Source: Chryseobacterium antibioticum
GTDB lineage: Bacteria; Bacteroidota; Bacteroidia; Flavobacteriales; Weeksellaceae
Reading direction: 5' to 3'
Length of the DNA stretch: 64,000 nt
Assembly (NCBI RefSeq): GCF_012927325.1
Contig: NZ_JABBGI010000004.1
Span: 124,001 to 188,000, forward strand
Positions within the stretch are counted from its first letter, which is position 1, and every line of letters starts with the position of its first letter. The position numbers and the translations under genes were made by a program. Under the pieces are notes generated by a model. That model was not told where the DNA came from. It saw nothing but the letters and a program-made list of their open reading frames with translations, and did not search any database. Shown piece after piece: positions 29,210-39,312 of the stretch.

Positions 29210-29425
29210 TTATTGATTTAATTCTAAAATACCTTCTTTACTGAAATGGACGAGGGATTTTGCCCTCCAAGGTACGAATGTGGTGATCCAAAGGCGTAAT
29301 GTGTTCCTATTGAGACTATACTTTTTACAGGCTCCAAGTTTACTGATAAGACCATTGTCTATTTCTGTAAGTATCCTGATAATCTCCGATTCTTCAAGCC
29401 TTTTATAAGGCTCCCTGCTTAATGG
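29210..29425 (-). pseudogene. Helix-turn-helix remnant, probably of transposase origin
   Basis: The minus-strand frame encodes REPYKRLEESEIIRILTEID, then GACKKYSLNRNTLRLWITTF and ends LELNQ-stop. This resembles the HTH part of a two-component IS transposase. Its end coincides with the start of the susC promoter cassette. The upstream part is frameshifted. Confidence 0.5.
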
Positions 29426-29589
29426 ACTGGATCGTGGTCTTTATTTTGATTTTTTTTGCCATTTTTAGCCGCCTAATATAAAGCTATTTCAGGACAAGAC
29501 AAGTCAACTGGTGGTGCATATTCAAAAACAGGTAGGTACTTGGTTTGCGTAATTATTTTAATTCTTAAGTTTGGAAAGAAGATTTTTAG

Positions 29590-29992
29590 TATAGGTGTAC
29601 CAAGTACTTGACAAAGATATAATAGAAAATGAGATAGTCCCAAATCTTCCGACCCCAAAACGAGGATTTTCACCAAGAGCTCTTTTGGCTCAGATCGTTA
29701 ACTGTACTTATACAAACTTAAAACAGGAGTGCAATGGAAGTATTTACCTGTAAAAAGTCTTTTTGAGGATAAAGTTTTGAGCTATCAAAGTGTTTTTTAT
29801 CATTACCGTAAATGGTATATAAGTAATGTTTGGGAAGATTGCTGGATACAATTATTATCCAAAAACAAATCAAAGCTGGATTTATCAAGTGGAGATTTAG
29901 ACGGCAGCCATACATCGGCTTTACGAGGAGGAGAAGAGGTAGCCTTATCAAGGTCGAAAGTACTGCACTTTATTTTACGGATAGACTCGTGA
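29590..29992 (+). pseudogene. N-terminal remnant of IS5-type transposase
   Basis: Combining frames gives DKDIIENEIVPNLPTPKRGF, LAQIVNC, QWKYLPVKSLFEDKVLSYQS, VFYHYRKWY and DLDGSHTSALRGGEEVA. It matches the transposase type seen at 35735 and 50270. At least one frameshift is needed and the C-terminal half is absent. The 160 bp before it show nothing recognisable. Confidence 0.7.
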
Positions 29993-30059
29993 TAGCAACA
30001 ATTACAAGAGTGTGATGGAAAACGGATATACATATTTTTAATCAAAAATTTACTACAAG

Positions 30060-33000
30060 ATGAAAAACAATTATTTTTTTTTTTTATTTCTGTTCTTTTT
30101 GCAGACAGCTTTTGCTCAGCAATATAAAATGCCTGTAGCATATGTAGGCTCACTACAGCCACCACAACCTGGATTTGAGGCAGGAATGTGTAATGATAAT
30201 AATGTGAATACACTTTACCATTCTCGGTATAATTTGAGTACAGCGCTTCCGGATCAATTAAATTTCAATTTTTCCAATCGTGTAAAAAGTGTAAATAAAT
30301 TGATATACAAGCCTAGAACAACGGGTCCTAACGGAATCTGGACAAGTGTGAAAATTTCTTATTCTACGCAATCCAGCCCTACAGTTTTTACGACAGCAAC
30401 CGGAGTTATTTCTTGGGCAGCGGATAATACGGCTAAAACAATAGATTTGCCAACAGCAATTATTCATCCTGCCGTTATAAGAGTAGATATTTTGAGTGCT
30501 CAGAATAATTTCTCAAGCTGTGCAGAAATGGAATTTTATTCTTCAGAACAAATGGATCCTGTACAAACAGAATGTACACTTGCAACCAATGAGTTTTCGG
30601 CTTATACAGATATTGCAGTGTTACCTCAAGTTTCAGGATCATCAGCTTCAAGTTTCCAACCGGGTGAAAACATTGAGATGTCTTTTGATGGTGATGTAAG
30701 CACACTTTATCATTGTAGTTGGAATGCGACAGCTGCCACTTTTCCTATTTCTCTGATTTATAAGTTTGATGGACAGACAACTATGAATTATTTAAAGTAT
30801 ACGCCAAGACAGGATGGCGGGCCAAATGGGCTTTTTGGAAATGTAAAAATAAGTTACAATACTGTTTCTAATCCTACTTATATTGATATTTTAACACAAA
30901 ATTTTGGACAAACAAGTACAAGTAAAACTGTAGTTTTTCCTTCTGCAATTATTCCATTAAATATTAAAATTGAGGTTCTGGACGGGAAGAACGATTTTGC
31001 TAGCTGTGCTGAAATGGAGTTTTTCCAGACAAATCCAAATAGTTTTAATCTTTCTACTTATTCAAATATTTTTAATGATAATATTTTCAGTACATTGAAA
31101 CCTTCTGTTACTCAACAGAATATTGACGCTATTAATTCACCATTTATCAAGGGCTTAGCTCAATGTCTGTTTAACAATACCTATAATAAAAAATATAGAG
31201 TTCAGGCGTTTACTGCTTATAAAACAATTGAATCAATAAACAGTCAATACAAACTAGGAAATTACAACAAATTTGAAAATCCTACAGGAATTGCGTTTCA
31301 GGAAAATACAACAGCAATTATTTTTGCAAAAGATATTACAAATACAAACAAAGTTTATTTAAAAGTAAGAGATTTTGCTACTGAAGGATCTTCTCCTGAG
31401 ACATCTTATGAATTGAAAAATGGACTGAACATTGTTAATATTACAAATGCCGGACTTGGATATATTTCATATTACACTGATGATGTAAATGCAGCACCTA
31501 TATGGCTAAATATCACAGCAGGTATTGTAAATGGGATGTATAAAAAAGGTGCAACGTCTACAGAATGGACAGAAATGCTAACTAATGATGTCTATCCAAA
31601 AATTGATATAGAAGGTTACTACACAAAACTGCTGATTGATAAGTCTGCCGTAGGCAATTTCCATTTCACAACCGCTCAGCCTTTAATCGATAAATACGAT
31701 GCAATTGATAAATCTGAAAGAGAAATGATGGGCTTTTTTAAGTTCAATAAAAATTTTAAAAACAGACAGCTTGTTTATACAGAATCTACAGGCGGCTGGT
31801 ATGCAGGCGGCCTAGGTGTTCATCTAGATCTTACTTGGGGACTTTCAAATTCTGCATCGGCAACCGGACTTGACCTTTGGGGAGTAGCTCATGAATTAGG
31901 CCATATCAATCAGGTAAGACCCGGCTTAAGATGGATTGGAACAACAGAAATTACAAATAATTTGTATTCATTGTGGACATATTACAATTTGTATTCGCCA
32001 ACAGGAGCTAACAGGTTTACAAGACTGGAAGGTGAAATTGCAGATAAAACTGCTTTTCCTAAAGTTGCCGGGAACCGATTTGGAGAAATTATTATTCAGA
32101 CACAAATTAACGGGAAGAATATTATGGATCAGTTCAGAACAGATTATGTGAATCCTGCTGACGCGAATTTCAGAAGCCTTGTTCCGTTTTGGCAATTAGA
32201 ATTGTATTATCAATTGGCGGGTGCTTCAAAAGGTGCTTCAACCCTTGCATTTGATTCAGATATGTCGGATGAAGATACACAATCTCCATCAGGTCCGGCT
32301 ACAGGAGTAGATTATGCACATTGGTTTGCTATAGTAGCTGAGAAAGTAAGAAATACTAATGAATCTCAGCTTACACAAGGACAATTGGTTATGAATTTTG
32401 TAAAAAATACGTGCGACGCCGTACAAGAAGATCTTATTGATTTCTTTACAAATACGGGTTTTTTAAAACCTATTAATGCTACAATTTCAGATTACTCAAA
32501 CGGTCAGCTTACGATTACACAAAGTATGATTGATGATGTGAAAGCCTATGTTTTAATGCGGGGATATACAAAACCAGTATCTCCGGTGATTAATTATCTT
32601 TCGGCAAACAGTGTGAATGCATATAAAAATCTTCTACCTGTTTCTGGTATTACAGGAATTGGGGTTCAAATTGTGAACAATGCACAAGGTCAATTTTTAT
32701 TGGTAAATAATTCTCAGTGGAGTAATGCTGTTGCATTTGAAACTCATAATGCAAGTAACCAGCTAATCAGTGTTTCTATTGTAGGAACAGGAGATACTAC
32801 ATTGGCAAATACATATGTTGATTTCCCTTCCAATGCTTTGAAAGTTTATGCAATAGGATATAACGGGCAAAAAATTCTCGTTTATCCGGCAAATACGTTA
32901 GCTGTTGATGATATTAAGACAAATAATAATGACTTTATTGTTTATCCGAATCCTTTAAAAAATGGACAAAAATTAGTTATTAATATTAAAAATTCAAAAG

Positions 33001-33179
33001 AAAATTTGAAAGCAGAATTATATGATATGGCAGGGAAGTTATTTATTTCTGCAAAAGGCTCTTTAAGTGAGATAAATAAGGAAATTAACGATAAAATACA
33101 GGATTTGAAAACTGGAATTTATGTTATTTCAATAAATGATGGACCCAATAAATATCAATCTAAGATTATTAAAGAATAA
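30060..33179 (+). CDS. Secreted M60-family metallopeptidase with two discoidin-like domains and type IX sorting domain
   Basis: The 1039-residue protein has a signal peptide (residues 1-20) and two similar N-terminal domains of about 130 residues (about 25-165 and 175-325). Both end in a CAEMEF motif and look like F5/8 type C carbohydrate-binding modules. An M60-like peptidase domain (about 340-830) carries GGWYAGGLGVHLDLTW and the zinc motif HELGH near residue 613. The C-terminal 80 residues (YPNPLKNGQKLVINI, then LKTGIYVISI) form a type A sorting domain for type IX secretion. M60 enzymes cleave O-glycosylated proteins such as mucins. It is divergent from susCD, with IS relics between, so the link to that operon is functional inference. 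Confidence 0.9.
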   Translation: MKNNYFFFLFLFFLQTAFAQQYKMPVAYVGSLQPPQPGFEAGMCNDNNVNTLYHSRYNLSTALPDQLNFNFSNRVKSVNKLIYKPRTTGPNGIWTSVKISYSTQSSPTVFTTATGVISWAADNTAKTIDLPTAIIHPAVIRVDILSAQNNFSSCAEMEFYSSEQMDPVQTECTLATNEFSAYTDIAVLPQVSGSSASSFQPGENIEMSFDGDVSTLYHCSWNATAATFPISLIYKFDGQTTMNYLKYTPRQDGGPNGLFGNVKISYNTVSNPTYIDILTQNFGQTSTSKTVVFPSAIIPLNIKIEVLDGKNDFASCAEMEFFQTNPNSFNLSTYSNIFNDNIFSTLKPSVTQQNIDAINSPFIKGLAQCLFNNTYNKKYRVQAFTAYKTIESINSQYKLGNYNKFENPTGIAFQENTTAIIFAKDITNTNKVYLKVRDFATEGSSPETSYELKNGLNIVNITNAGLGYISYYTDDVNAAPIWLNITAGIVNGMYKKGATSTEWTEMLTNDVYPKIDIEGYYTKLLIDKSAVGNFHFTTAQPLIDKYDAIDKSEREMMGFFKFNKNFKNRQLVYTESTGGWYAGGLGVHLDLTWGLSNSASATGLDLWGVAHELGHINQVRPGLRWIGTTEITNNLYSLWTYYNLYSPTGANRFTRLEGEIADKTAFPKVAGNRFGEIIIQTQINGKNIMDQFRTDYVNPADANFRSLVPFWQLELYYQLAGASKGASTLAFDSDMSDEDTQSPSGPATGVDYAHWFAIVAEKVRNTNESQLTQGQLVMNFVKNTCDAVQEDLIDFFTNTGFLKPINATISDYSNGQLTITQSMIDDVKAYVLMRGYTKPVSPVINYLSANSVNAYKNLLPVSGITGIGVQIVNNAQGQFLLVNNSQWSNAVAFETHNASNQLISVSIVGTGDTTLANTYVDFPSNALKVYAIGYNGQKILVYPANTLAVDDIKTNNNDFIVYPNPLKNGQKLVINIKNSKENLKAELYDMAGKLFISAKGSLSEINKEINDKIQDLKTGIYVISINDGPNKYQSKIIKE

Positions 33180-33209
33180 TATTTGTATAAGCTTTACAAT
33201 CCGGCAAAT

Positions 33210-33476
33210 TGTTACCAGAGTTATACTATCCAAAATAAATGAATACTTGAAATGATTGTTGAGAATTGTGGAATTAACAAAAAGCTTACTTTTCTTACTA
33301 TCCGGCATACCTTTGTCACTACAGTAACTTTGGGAAATAGTGTCTCCATGGAAAGTGTAAGTAAAATGTTAGGTCATAAAAGTATTAAAACGACTCAACA
33401 GTATGCTAAAATTTTGGAGAAAAAAGTAGCTGAAGACATGGGTACATTAAAAAGTTTATTAACCGCAAATAATTGA
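33210..33476 (+). pseudogene. C-terminal fragment of a tyrosine recombinase
   Basis: It encodes MIVENCGINKKLTFLTIRHTF, then SVSMESVSKMLGHKSIKTTQQYAKI and a tail like that of the island integrase at 16958. The catalytic R, H and Tyr of the last motifs are present, but the arm and core-binding domains are missing. The bases just upstream (LPELYYPK, then EYLK in another frame) show more decayed remains. Confidence 0.8.
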
Positions 33477-33521
33477 ATACCAATTTGATATATAATGTCA
33501 AGTTTTAGAGTTAATATTGAA

Positions 33522-33552
33522 AAAATGCTGTAAATATATTTTACAGCATTTT
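33522..33552 (+). terminator. Terminator after the recombinase remnant
   Basis: The perfect stem AAAATGCTGTAAA/TTTACAGCATTTT has a short loop and could act on both strands. Confidence 0.8.
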
Positions 33553-33655
33553 GTATTAATTTGATCAAAATAGTAGCCTCCAGTGAGGTAAAAACATCTA
33601 TTCTCTTAATGTAATAGCCATAACTTGATCTGACAGTTTGGTTCTAAAAATATTT

Positions 33656-33925
33656 GTCAGTTATTCAATATTGTCCTTACTTCCAAAAGTAAGGATTTTT
33701 TGTTCTTCAGCAAGTGTTTCCAACAATTTCTCTTTTGCCATTATTTTACTGTCTAAAAACGTTTGCATAGGGTGTTTTACCACAACAATGTTTTTCTGTA
33801 TGCGTTCTCTCCTTGTTGTAATATGACAACCAACTGTTTAGATCTAATTGCAGTTCTTCAATGCTTCTGTAAATTTTCTTTCTGAAAGCTTAATCAAATT
33901 ACACAATTCATTCAGTTGATATTGT
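33656..33925 (-). pseudogene. C-terminal remnant of an IS481/IS3-type transposase
   Basis: The minus strand gives SIEELQLDLNSWLSYYNKER, then THTEKHCCGKTP, and after a one-base shift MQTFLDSKIMAKEKLLETLA. This is the end of an integrase-core transposase. The catalytic DDE part is missing, and the intact IS5-type element begins 8 bp beyond. Confidence 0.7.
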
Positions 33926-33932
33926 TATTGTA

Positions 33933-34788
33933 AGAGCCTGTTTAAAAACGGTATAAAAAAGAGTAATGGTTACTCCTTGGCTTAAAAACGTCAATTTAGA
34001 GCTGCAAAACAAAAAAATTGATGTATCCAACAGACTTAACTCTTACTCAGTGGCAATTTATAAAAAAAACGCTTTATTTTGATGATAGAAAGCGAAAATA
34101 TGATTTATGTATCATCTGGAATGCCATTTATTATATCGTAAAAACAGGGTGCCAGTGGCGAATGCTCCCCTCGAATTATCCCAAATGGCAATTGGTCTAC
34201 TATTACTACTCTAAATGGTCAAATTTAGAACTCTTTGATTTACTTCTGTGTAATTTAAGAGAGAAGGTACGAGTAAAGAGAGGCCAAAATGCAGAAGCAA
34301 GTTTAGGAATTATAGACAGTCAGAGTGTGCGCTGGGGAAATAATCGTTCCCTTAATGGGTTTGATGGGAATAAGAAGGTAAAAGGAATAAAAAGGCATGT
34401 TGTGGTAGATAAAAATGGATTTTTGTTAGCCGTAATGGTAAGTGTAGCCAATTTTCACGATAGTAAAGCTGCTTTGTTATTCATGAGAACATTGCACTAT
34501 CTTTTGATTCCAATTACAGTGATTTTAGCAGATGGAGGTTATAGAGGAAATATTATTGAAGAAATAAAAGATAAGTTTGGCTACATTATTCAGGTTGTTT
34601 TACGGTCCGATCATAAAGAAAAACTCTTTAAGCCTATACACAAAAGATGGATTATTGAAAGAACTTTTTCTTGGTTTGATAATGACAGAAGACTTTGCCG
34701 AAATTATGAATTGCTAATGGAAAATTCTGAAAATATGATCAAACTATCAGCTATAAAAATAGTATTGAACAAAATTTAAACAGGCTCT
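33933..34788 (+). mobile_element. Complete IS5-family element (IS427-like) with 14-bp terminal repeats
   Basis: The ends are AGAGCCTGTTTAAA and TTTAAACAGGCTCT, flanked on both sides by TA, which fits a TA target duplication. It carries one intact transposase gene. Relics of the same element lie at 24107-24367 and, as one end only, at 18532. Confidence 0.88.
34021..34779 (+). CDS. IS5-family transposase
   Basis: 252 residues from ATG at 34021. The N-terminal part is the IS5 DUF4096-like domain (TDLTLTQWQFIKKTLYF, TGCQWRMLPSNYPKWQLVYYYY). The DDE domain carries IIDSQSVRWG (first D), ILADGGYRGN (second D) and IERTFSWFDNDRRLCRNYE (E). It appears intact and may be active, given the perfect terminal repeats. 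Confidence 0.93.
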   Translation: MYPTDLTLTQWQFIKKTLYFDDRKRKYDLCIIWNAIYYIVKTGCQWRMLPSNYPKWQLVYYYYSKWSNLELFDLLLCNLREKVRVKRGQNAEASLGIIDSQSVRWGNNRSLNGFDGNKKVKGIKRHVVVDKNGFLLAVMVSVANFHDSKAALLFMRTLHYLLIPITVILADGGYRGNIIEEIKDKFGYIIQVVLRSDHKEKLFKPIHKRWIIERTFSWFDNDRRLCRNYELLMENSENMIKLSAIKIVLNKI

Positions 34789-34850
34789 TATTTTTGTAAA
34801 AATTTTATGATGAGGCAATATTATTTTAATCTAAAAAAAGACGGAAAATT

Positions 34851-35651
34851 TTAATTTCCTATTCTTAGTATGGAGATTTGTGTAGACTTTTGGAAGAGGG
34901 TATTTCCTGTCCCTAAACAATTTCCGGATTGCCCTCTGCCCAATTGAATAGTCCATACAAAATTTGATGTTATCCTTGTAGTGTATATAATGTTCCCGCC
35001 ATGGTTTGATAAGACACCTGTGTTGTGTGATGATGTACTGTGTATCCTCTGTGCACCAACACTACCAACAGGAAAGTCTACAAAATAGGAAGAAAGGCTG
35101 CATGCTCCATTATTATGTTCTGCTTCATAGGTAAAAGTGATTGAATAAAGACCCGGGGTGAAAGTGATCTGGGAAGTCCCTGCATTATAAGTAACTCCGC
35201 TTCCTGAATTATTGGCTACCTCTGCTACAGGGCTAAGGGTTTGTTTGCCTCTAATACCTTGAGCACTTAAAAAATTAGTCATACTGGTGCCCAGCTCAAA
35301 AACCGACGGCCTTGGGATTCCCAAAGAGTTCAGCGTAGAAATATTAAGCATCAACCATCCCAGCCCACTGGGTGCCATCATATACATACAGTCCAGGAAC
35401 CACATTGTTTGGGGAAGTACCCGCTGCTGCAGTATTATACACCACCATTCCCTGTGCCAACGGGGAACCCAGGGGTGCTGTGAAATTAGTGGCTGTTAAG
35501 GCCACACGTTGAGGCAGAAGCCCTTTGTTTGGGATACAATATCCAATACTGCATTGGCATTGGGTGTTGAAGTGTTGATCCCAACATTACCAGTTTGGGA
35601 GAAAAAAGCTGTAGCAAAAACCATGGCTGCAATCGTAAAAATCTTTTTCAT
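34851..35651 (-). pseudogene. Fibre-like secreted protein with two frameshifts
   Basis: It starts at 35651 with MKKIFTIAAMVFATAFFSQTGNVGINTST. The first break is near VLDIVSQTKG, where one base is missing relative to intact paralogues. The second frame (GLLPQRVALTATNFTAP, GMVVYNTAAAG) runs to WAGMVDA-stop. A third frame resumes NISTLNSLGIPRPSVF and ends in a beta-rich, possibly C1q-like domain (ITFTPGLYSITFTYEAEHNN, TQISILRIGN). The C-terminal 185 codons alone remain open but lack any leader. Confidence 0.8.
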
Positions 35652-35682
35652 CTCTTTAGAATTAATGTTTTACTAATACCAT

Positions 35683-35725
35683 TTATTCGAAGAGAATACC
35701 CCGAGGCAGAGCCTCGAGGAATGCT
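35683..35725. repeat. REP-like palindromic element
   Basis: It contains TTTATTCGAAGAGAATAC followed by CCCCGAGGCAGAGCCTCGAGG, a palindrome. The first part recurs exactly at 50698-50714, where it begins a short insertion. Confidence 0.6.
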
Positions 35726-35734
35726 TTAGATTAA

Positions 35735-36190
35735 AAAAATATAAATCCTTGTTAGATCTCTCAAGTTCAGATCTGGACGGCAGTCATACCACGGCATTAC
35801 GAGGAGGCGAAGAAGTAGGATATCAAGGGAGAAAAAAAAGAAAAACAACTAATGCTTTATACCTAACTGACAGACAGGGTCTCCCTATAGCAATGTCTTC
35901 ATCCGTATCAGGTAACCATAATGATCTCTATAATATCAAGCTTCAATTTGAAGAAATAACGGATACCCTTGAATCAGCATCAATTTCCGTAAAAGGTCTT
36001 TTTATGAATGCCGATGCAGGTTTTGATTCTGTAGATCTACTTTTGGCTTGCGAACAAAAAGAAATAATTCCTAATATAGCATATAACAAAAGAAATAATA
36101 GCCAATACACTGAACGTATATTAGATAACAAGCTTTATAGAGAGCGATATTCGATCGAAAGGACAAAAGCTGGTTTAATACAACCAGATT
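35735..36190 (+). pseudogene. IS5-type transposase fragment fused to a fibre-gene tail
   Basis: The frame LDLSSSDLDGSHTTALRGGEE to NKLYRERYSIERTKA is a middle and C-terminal transposase fragment like the one at 50270. At AAAAGCT (about 36164-36171) it switches to the end of a fibre gene in a different frame, giving a meaningless tail to 36252. Both parents share AAAAGCT at the join. Confidence 0.85.
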
Positions 36191-36284
36191 TAATACTGAT
36201 CCTTTTGCCGCAGGGTATGGAGGATCTACGGCGACAGATAGTCAGGCAATGAAGACAAGAATTAGCATAATAACATTAAATTGA
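36172..36284 (+). pseudogene. C-terminal remnant of a fibre-like protein
   Basis: The reading WFNTTRFNTDPFAAGYGGS, then ISIITLN-stop, is nearly the same as the end of the intact gene 36366-37034. The upstream part is replaced by the transposase fragment. Confidence 0.8.
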
Positions 36285-36365
36285 TTATTTATTATTAATA
36301 TATAATATATATTAAATATATTATGTATATTTATATCTTTAATTATTAATATAACAACAAGTCAA

Positions 36366-37034
36366 ATGAAAAAAATTTTTACAATTACAGCGATAGCTTT
36401 TACAGCAGTTACTTTCGCTCAAACAGGGAATGTAGGGATTAATACTGCAACACCTACTGAAACATTAGACATTGCTACGGGAAACCTACGTGTTCGTAAC
36501 ATTAACACAAACACAGGCACGACAGGAGACAGGCTTGTAGTAACCGATGCTACCGGTGTTTTTAAAACGGTTGCACCAGCAGCTGGATCTATTCAGATTA
36601 TACAGGAAGCAATTGGTACAACTCCGCAAACTATAGCATCGGGTGTTACTGCAGATATTAATGGAGCCACTATGACATTTACTACAACAGGTTCTACAAC
36701 AGTATTGATAACGTATAGTGCTCTTGCTTTACCAAATGCTGGAGGAGCTCCTGTTCAGGGAAGTATTGATTTGATTGTAGATGGGGTTAAAGCTATATCA
36801 AGTTATTATTCCGCTACAGATGCTCCATCTGGCCTGTCGACACTTGGAAATTATTCTACTGCACAAAAAGTAATAAGTAATTTCCCAGCAGGGACCCATA
36901 CCATAAAATTACAAGCCAAAAGCTGGTTTAATACAACCAAATTTAATACTGATCCTTTTCCAGTGTACGCAGGATCTACGGCGGCAGATAGTCAGGCAAT
37001 GAAAGCAAGAATTAGCATAATAGCATTAAATTAA
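36366..37034 (+). CDS. Fibre-like secreted protein, short intact form
   Basis: 222 residues. It has a signal peptide (MKKIFTITAIAFTAVTFAQ), the family leader TGNVGINTATPTETLDIATG, and the linker NLRVRNINTNTGTTGDRL. A beta-rich C-terminal domain of about 130 residues (STTVLITYSALALPNAGG, AISSYYSATDAPSG, STAQKVISNFPAGTHTIKLQ) looks like a small jelly roll. This is the complete version of the broken copies at 19004 and 51164. It is an exported surface or extracellular protein with no S74 or type IX domain. It follows the relic tail of a paralogue by 81 bp, so it probably arose by tandem duplication. Confidence 0.75.
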   Translation: MKKIFTITAIAFTAVTFAQTGNVGINTATPTETLDIATGNLRVRNINTNTGTTGDRLVVTDATGVFKTVAPAAGSIQIIQEAIGTTPQTIASGVTADINGATMTFTTTGSTTVLITYSALALPNAGGAPVQGSIDLIVDGVKAISSYYSATDAPSGLSTLGNYSTAQKVISNFPAGTHTIKLQAKSWFNTTKFNTDPFPVYAGSTAADSQAMKARISIIALN

Positions 37035-37077
37035 GAGTTTATTTATAAAATATGTTTAATATAAGTAGTACTCATTA

Positions 37078-38124
37078 ATTATTCGTCATTTTTCTGCAAA
37101 TTTAAAGAATGAAATTTATAGTTTTAAGTGAAGAGGAAATGGTAACCTTGAAAATGATGTCAAGCCACCCATCCAAATTCTTTCGTTCGTGACCGTGCCC
37201 AAGGTTTAATAATGAATCATAATGGCATTAGAGCAAAGCAAATTTCGGATATTTTCTCAGTACAAATCAGAGCTGTTTATTCTTGGTTGAAATCGTATGA
37301 GGATAAAGGATTTATAGGACTTTATACAAAAAAAGGACAAGGAAGGATAAGTATTTTTTCTTCATTTTCTTCGGAAGAGCAAAAATGTATTTTGGATAAA
37401 ATAGATAAGGGAGATTCTGTGAAAGAAACGACCTGTTTTATCAATGAAAATCTTTCAGAGCGTATTACAGAAAGAATGCTAAAAATCTTTCTAAAAAAAA
37501 GGTTATGTCTGGAAAAGAATAAGATGTTGGCTCAAACCTCTTCAAAATCAAGAGGAATACCTGTTGAAATCAGAGCAATTAAAGAGTTTAATGAGCTTAG
37601 CGAAAGATGATTATTTGGATTTATACTTTGCTGATGAGAGCGGATTTTCTTTAACTCCCTCCATTTCTTACCACTGGCAGCAGAAAAATGAAAATGTGAA
37701 AATCGTACCTAGACACAGTAAAAGAATCAATGTTTTTGGGATTATGTCGAAGAACAATGATCTTTTTCAGTGTCATCATATGGGAAAAATAACTTCTGAT
37801 TTTGTTATTCAGGCCATTAATGAATTTTCAAACATCATCACAAAGAAGACTGTCATTTGTTTGGATAATGCACGGATACATCATTCTAAGGAATTCCAAA
37901 CCCAAATTTCAAGATGGAAAAAGTTAGATATTGATATTTTTTATCTTCCAAAATATAGTCCACATCTTAATTCTATTGAGATTCTTTGGAGAAAAATAAA
38001 GTATGAATGGCTTCGTGCAAAGGATTATAGCTCTTGGGAAACTCTTGAAAAGGCGTTGGAGAATATCTTTTCAGGGTTTGGAAATATTTACAACATAATT
38101 TTCAAATGAAAAATGACGAATAAT
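37078..38124 (+). mobile_element. IS630-family element
   Basis: The ends ATTATTCGTCATTTTTC and GAAAAATGACGAATAAT form a perfect inverted repeat, with TA on each outer side (37076-37077, 38125-38126) as expected for IS630 target duplication. Length is about 1.05 kb. Confidence 0.88.
37109..38109 (+). pseudogene. IS630 transposase in three frames (possible programmed shift at an A-run)
   Basis: The start MKFIVLSEEEMVTLKMMSSH shifts frame near 37175. The second frame (37212-37610) has the HTH GIRAKQISDIFSVQIRAVYSW. A further +1 shift at an eight-A run (37492-37500) leads to KGYVWKRIRCWLKPLQNQEE, then the DDE domain to 38109: YFADESGFSL, ICLDNARIHHSK and LPKYSPHLNSIEILWRKIKY. All catalytic residues are present. 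The A-run shift could be programmed, but the first shift has no such signal, so the copy is probably dead. Confidence 0.8.
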
Positions 38125-38172
38125 TAAAAGATGAGACTTACTATTGATTTTCAGTAATTTATTTTTATAGAA

Positions 38173-38203
38173 GGGGCCTTTCGGTTGATCGTGAAAAAGC
38201 CCC
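38173..38203 (-). terminator. Terminator after the 38216 fibre gene
   Basis: The GGGGC/GCCCC hairpin with an A/T-rich inner stem lies 13 bp past the stop of the minus-strand fibre gene. Confidence 0.65.
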
Positions 38204-38215
38204 GTAATTTTGTGG

Positions 38216-39286
38216 TTATTTATGGGATAATATCATCTTTTCCAATCTTGACAATCGGGTTTTCAGGTTTTCAATTTCAAGGTCTTTGCCCTCAATCTGT
38301 TTTTGCTGCCCGATAACATGAAGGTAAAGTTCTTCTAGTTTTTCCAGGGACTGTACAGAAAGTTCTGTTAGATTAAAAGAATACCCTTCTTTGGTTTTCA
38401 AGAGGTCCTTGATGGAAGTTACGCCCGGTAAATGATGGTTTTCTCTAATATAATTCTCAACCTCTTTCAGGCTTTTGAATGTATAATCTGCTTTAATTGC
38501 CGATAAGCCTGTATAATAATCTTCAAATACATAGTCGGGATAGGTACTGCCCGTGGTCCTTATTGTACCGTTTACAGCAAGTTTTTCGCCGGCACCAAAC
38601 ATTACATTTTGTCCGATAGCTACATTACCGGTATGATAAATGGTTTGTGCATCTGTGGTTGCCTGTGTGGTACTGTTTTGTACAAACCATGGTTCTACTT
38701 TCAGTGTTGTTAAATCTACTATTGTGCCTGTTACCCCGTTAACGGTTGTTGAGAGCTGGCTATCAGCAGGGGTAAAGATATTGGATACCGTATTGACTGC
38801 TGGTGCGGATGCCGCAACACCATTTACGGTAGAAGTAATTGTATTTACAGTATTGGTCAGCGTATTAGTAGTAACTGTACCAGCAGAAAGGGGTTTCCAC
38901 GTTCCTCCGTTTATAGTATTTGACTTATTGTCATAATACCAGAATCCGGCAGTTAATGCTCCCTGGGTATTACCTACACCAGCCTGTCCGCCTACATTCG
39001 TATTATAGACTGTAAAGCCGTCATAGTAAGTAGGGAAAGAGGTAGGGATACCTATTGGTGCGCCTCCAAATGCCTTAAAGGTTGATAGATCTGTTCTTGG
39101 GTATAGCAACCCTTTTCCTACATTAGTGGATAAATTACTGACAGGATTGGAAGAAGCATCTATAAAAGCAGAGCCATTCAGGATAGCAGTATGCATTGTG
39201 CTGTTAGAAAATCTTACCTGTGCAGTAGCCATTCCCCCAAAAAATAATGCCCCAAATAATAGAGTATGTTTAATTTCTTTTTTCAT
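38216..39286 (-). CDS. Fibre-like secreted protein with coiled-coil C-terminus
   Basis: 356 residues. A signal peptide (residues 1-22, GGMATAQ) is followed by a distinct N-terminal block (VGKGLLYPRTDLSTFK, GFTVYNTNVGG, GFWYYDNKS). A repeat-like segment TLTNTVNTITSTVNGVAA follows, then the motif VEPWFVQNSTTQATTDAQTI that is shared with the 231-bp-repeat protein. The C-terminus (about 255-356) is YPDYVFEDYYTG, EVENYIRENHHLPGV and a long coiled coil, a common flavobacterial fibre ending that replaces S74. It is probably cotranscribed with the gene 26 bp upstream. Confidence 0.75.
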   Translation of the reverse strand: MKKEIKHTLLFGALFFGGMATAQVRFSNSTMHTAILNGSAFIDASSNPVSNLSTNVGKGLLYPRTDLSTFKAFGGAPIGIPTSFPTYYDGFTVYNTNVGGQAGVGNTQGALTAGFWYYDNKSNTINGGTWKPLSAGTVTTNTLTNTVNTITSTVNGVAASAPAVNTVSNIFTPADSQLSTTVNGVTGTIVDLTTLKVEPWFVQNSTTQATTDAQTIYHTGNVAIGQNVMFGAGEKLAVNGTIRTTGSTYPDYVFEDYYTGLSAIKADYTFKSLKEVENYIRENHHLPGVTSIKDLLKTKEGYSFNLTELSVQSLEKLEELYLHVIGQQKQIEGKDLEIENLKTRLSRLEKMILSHK

Positions 39287-39312
39287 TGTGTTTAAATAAT
39301 ATTATTGTGTTG

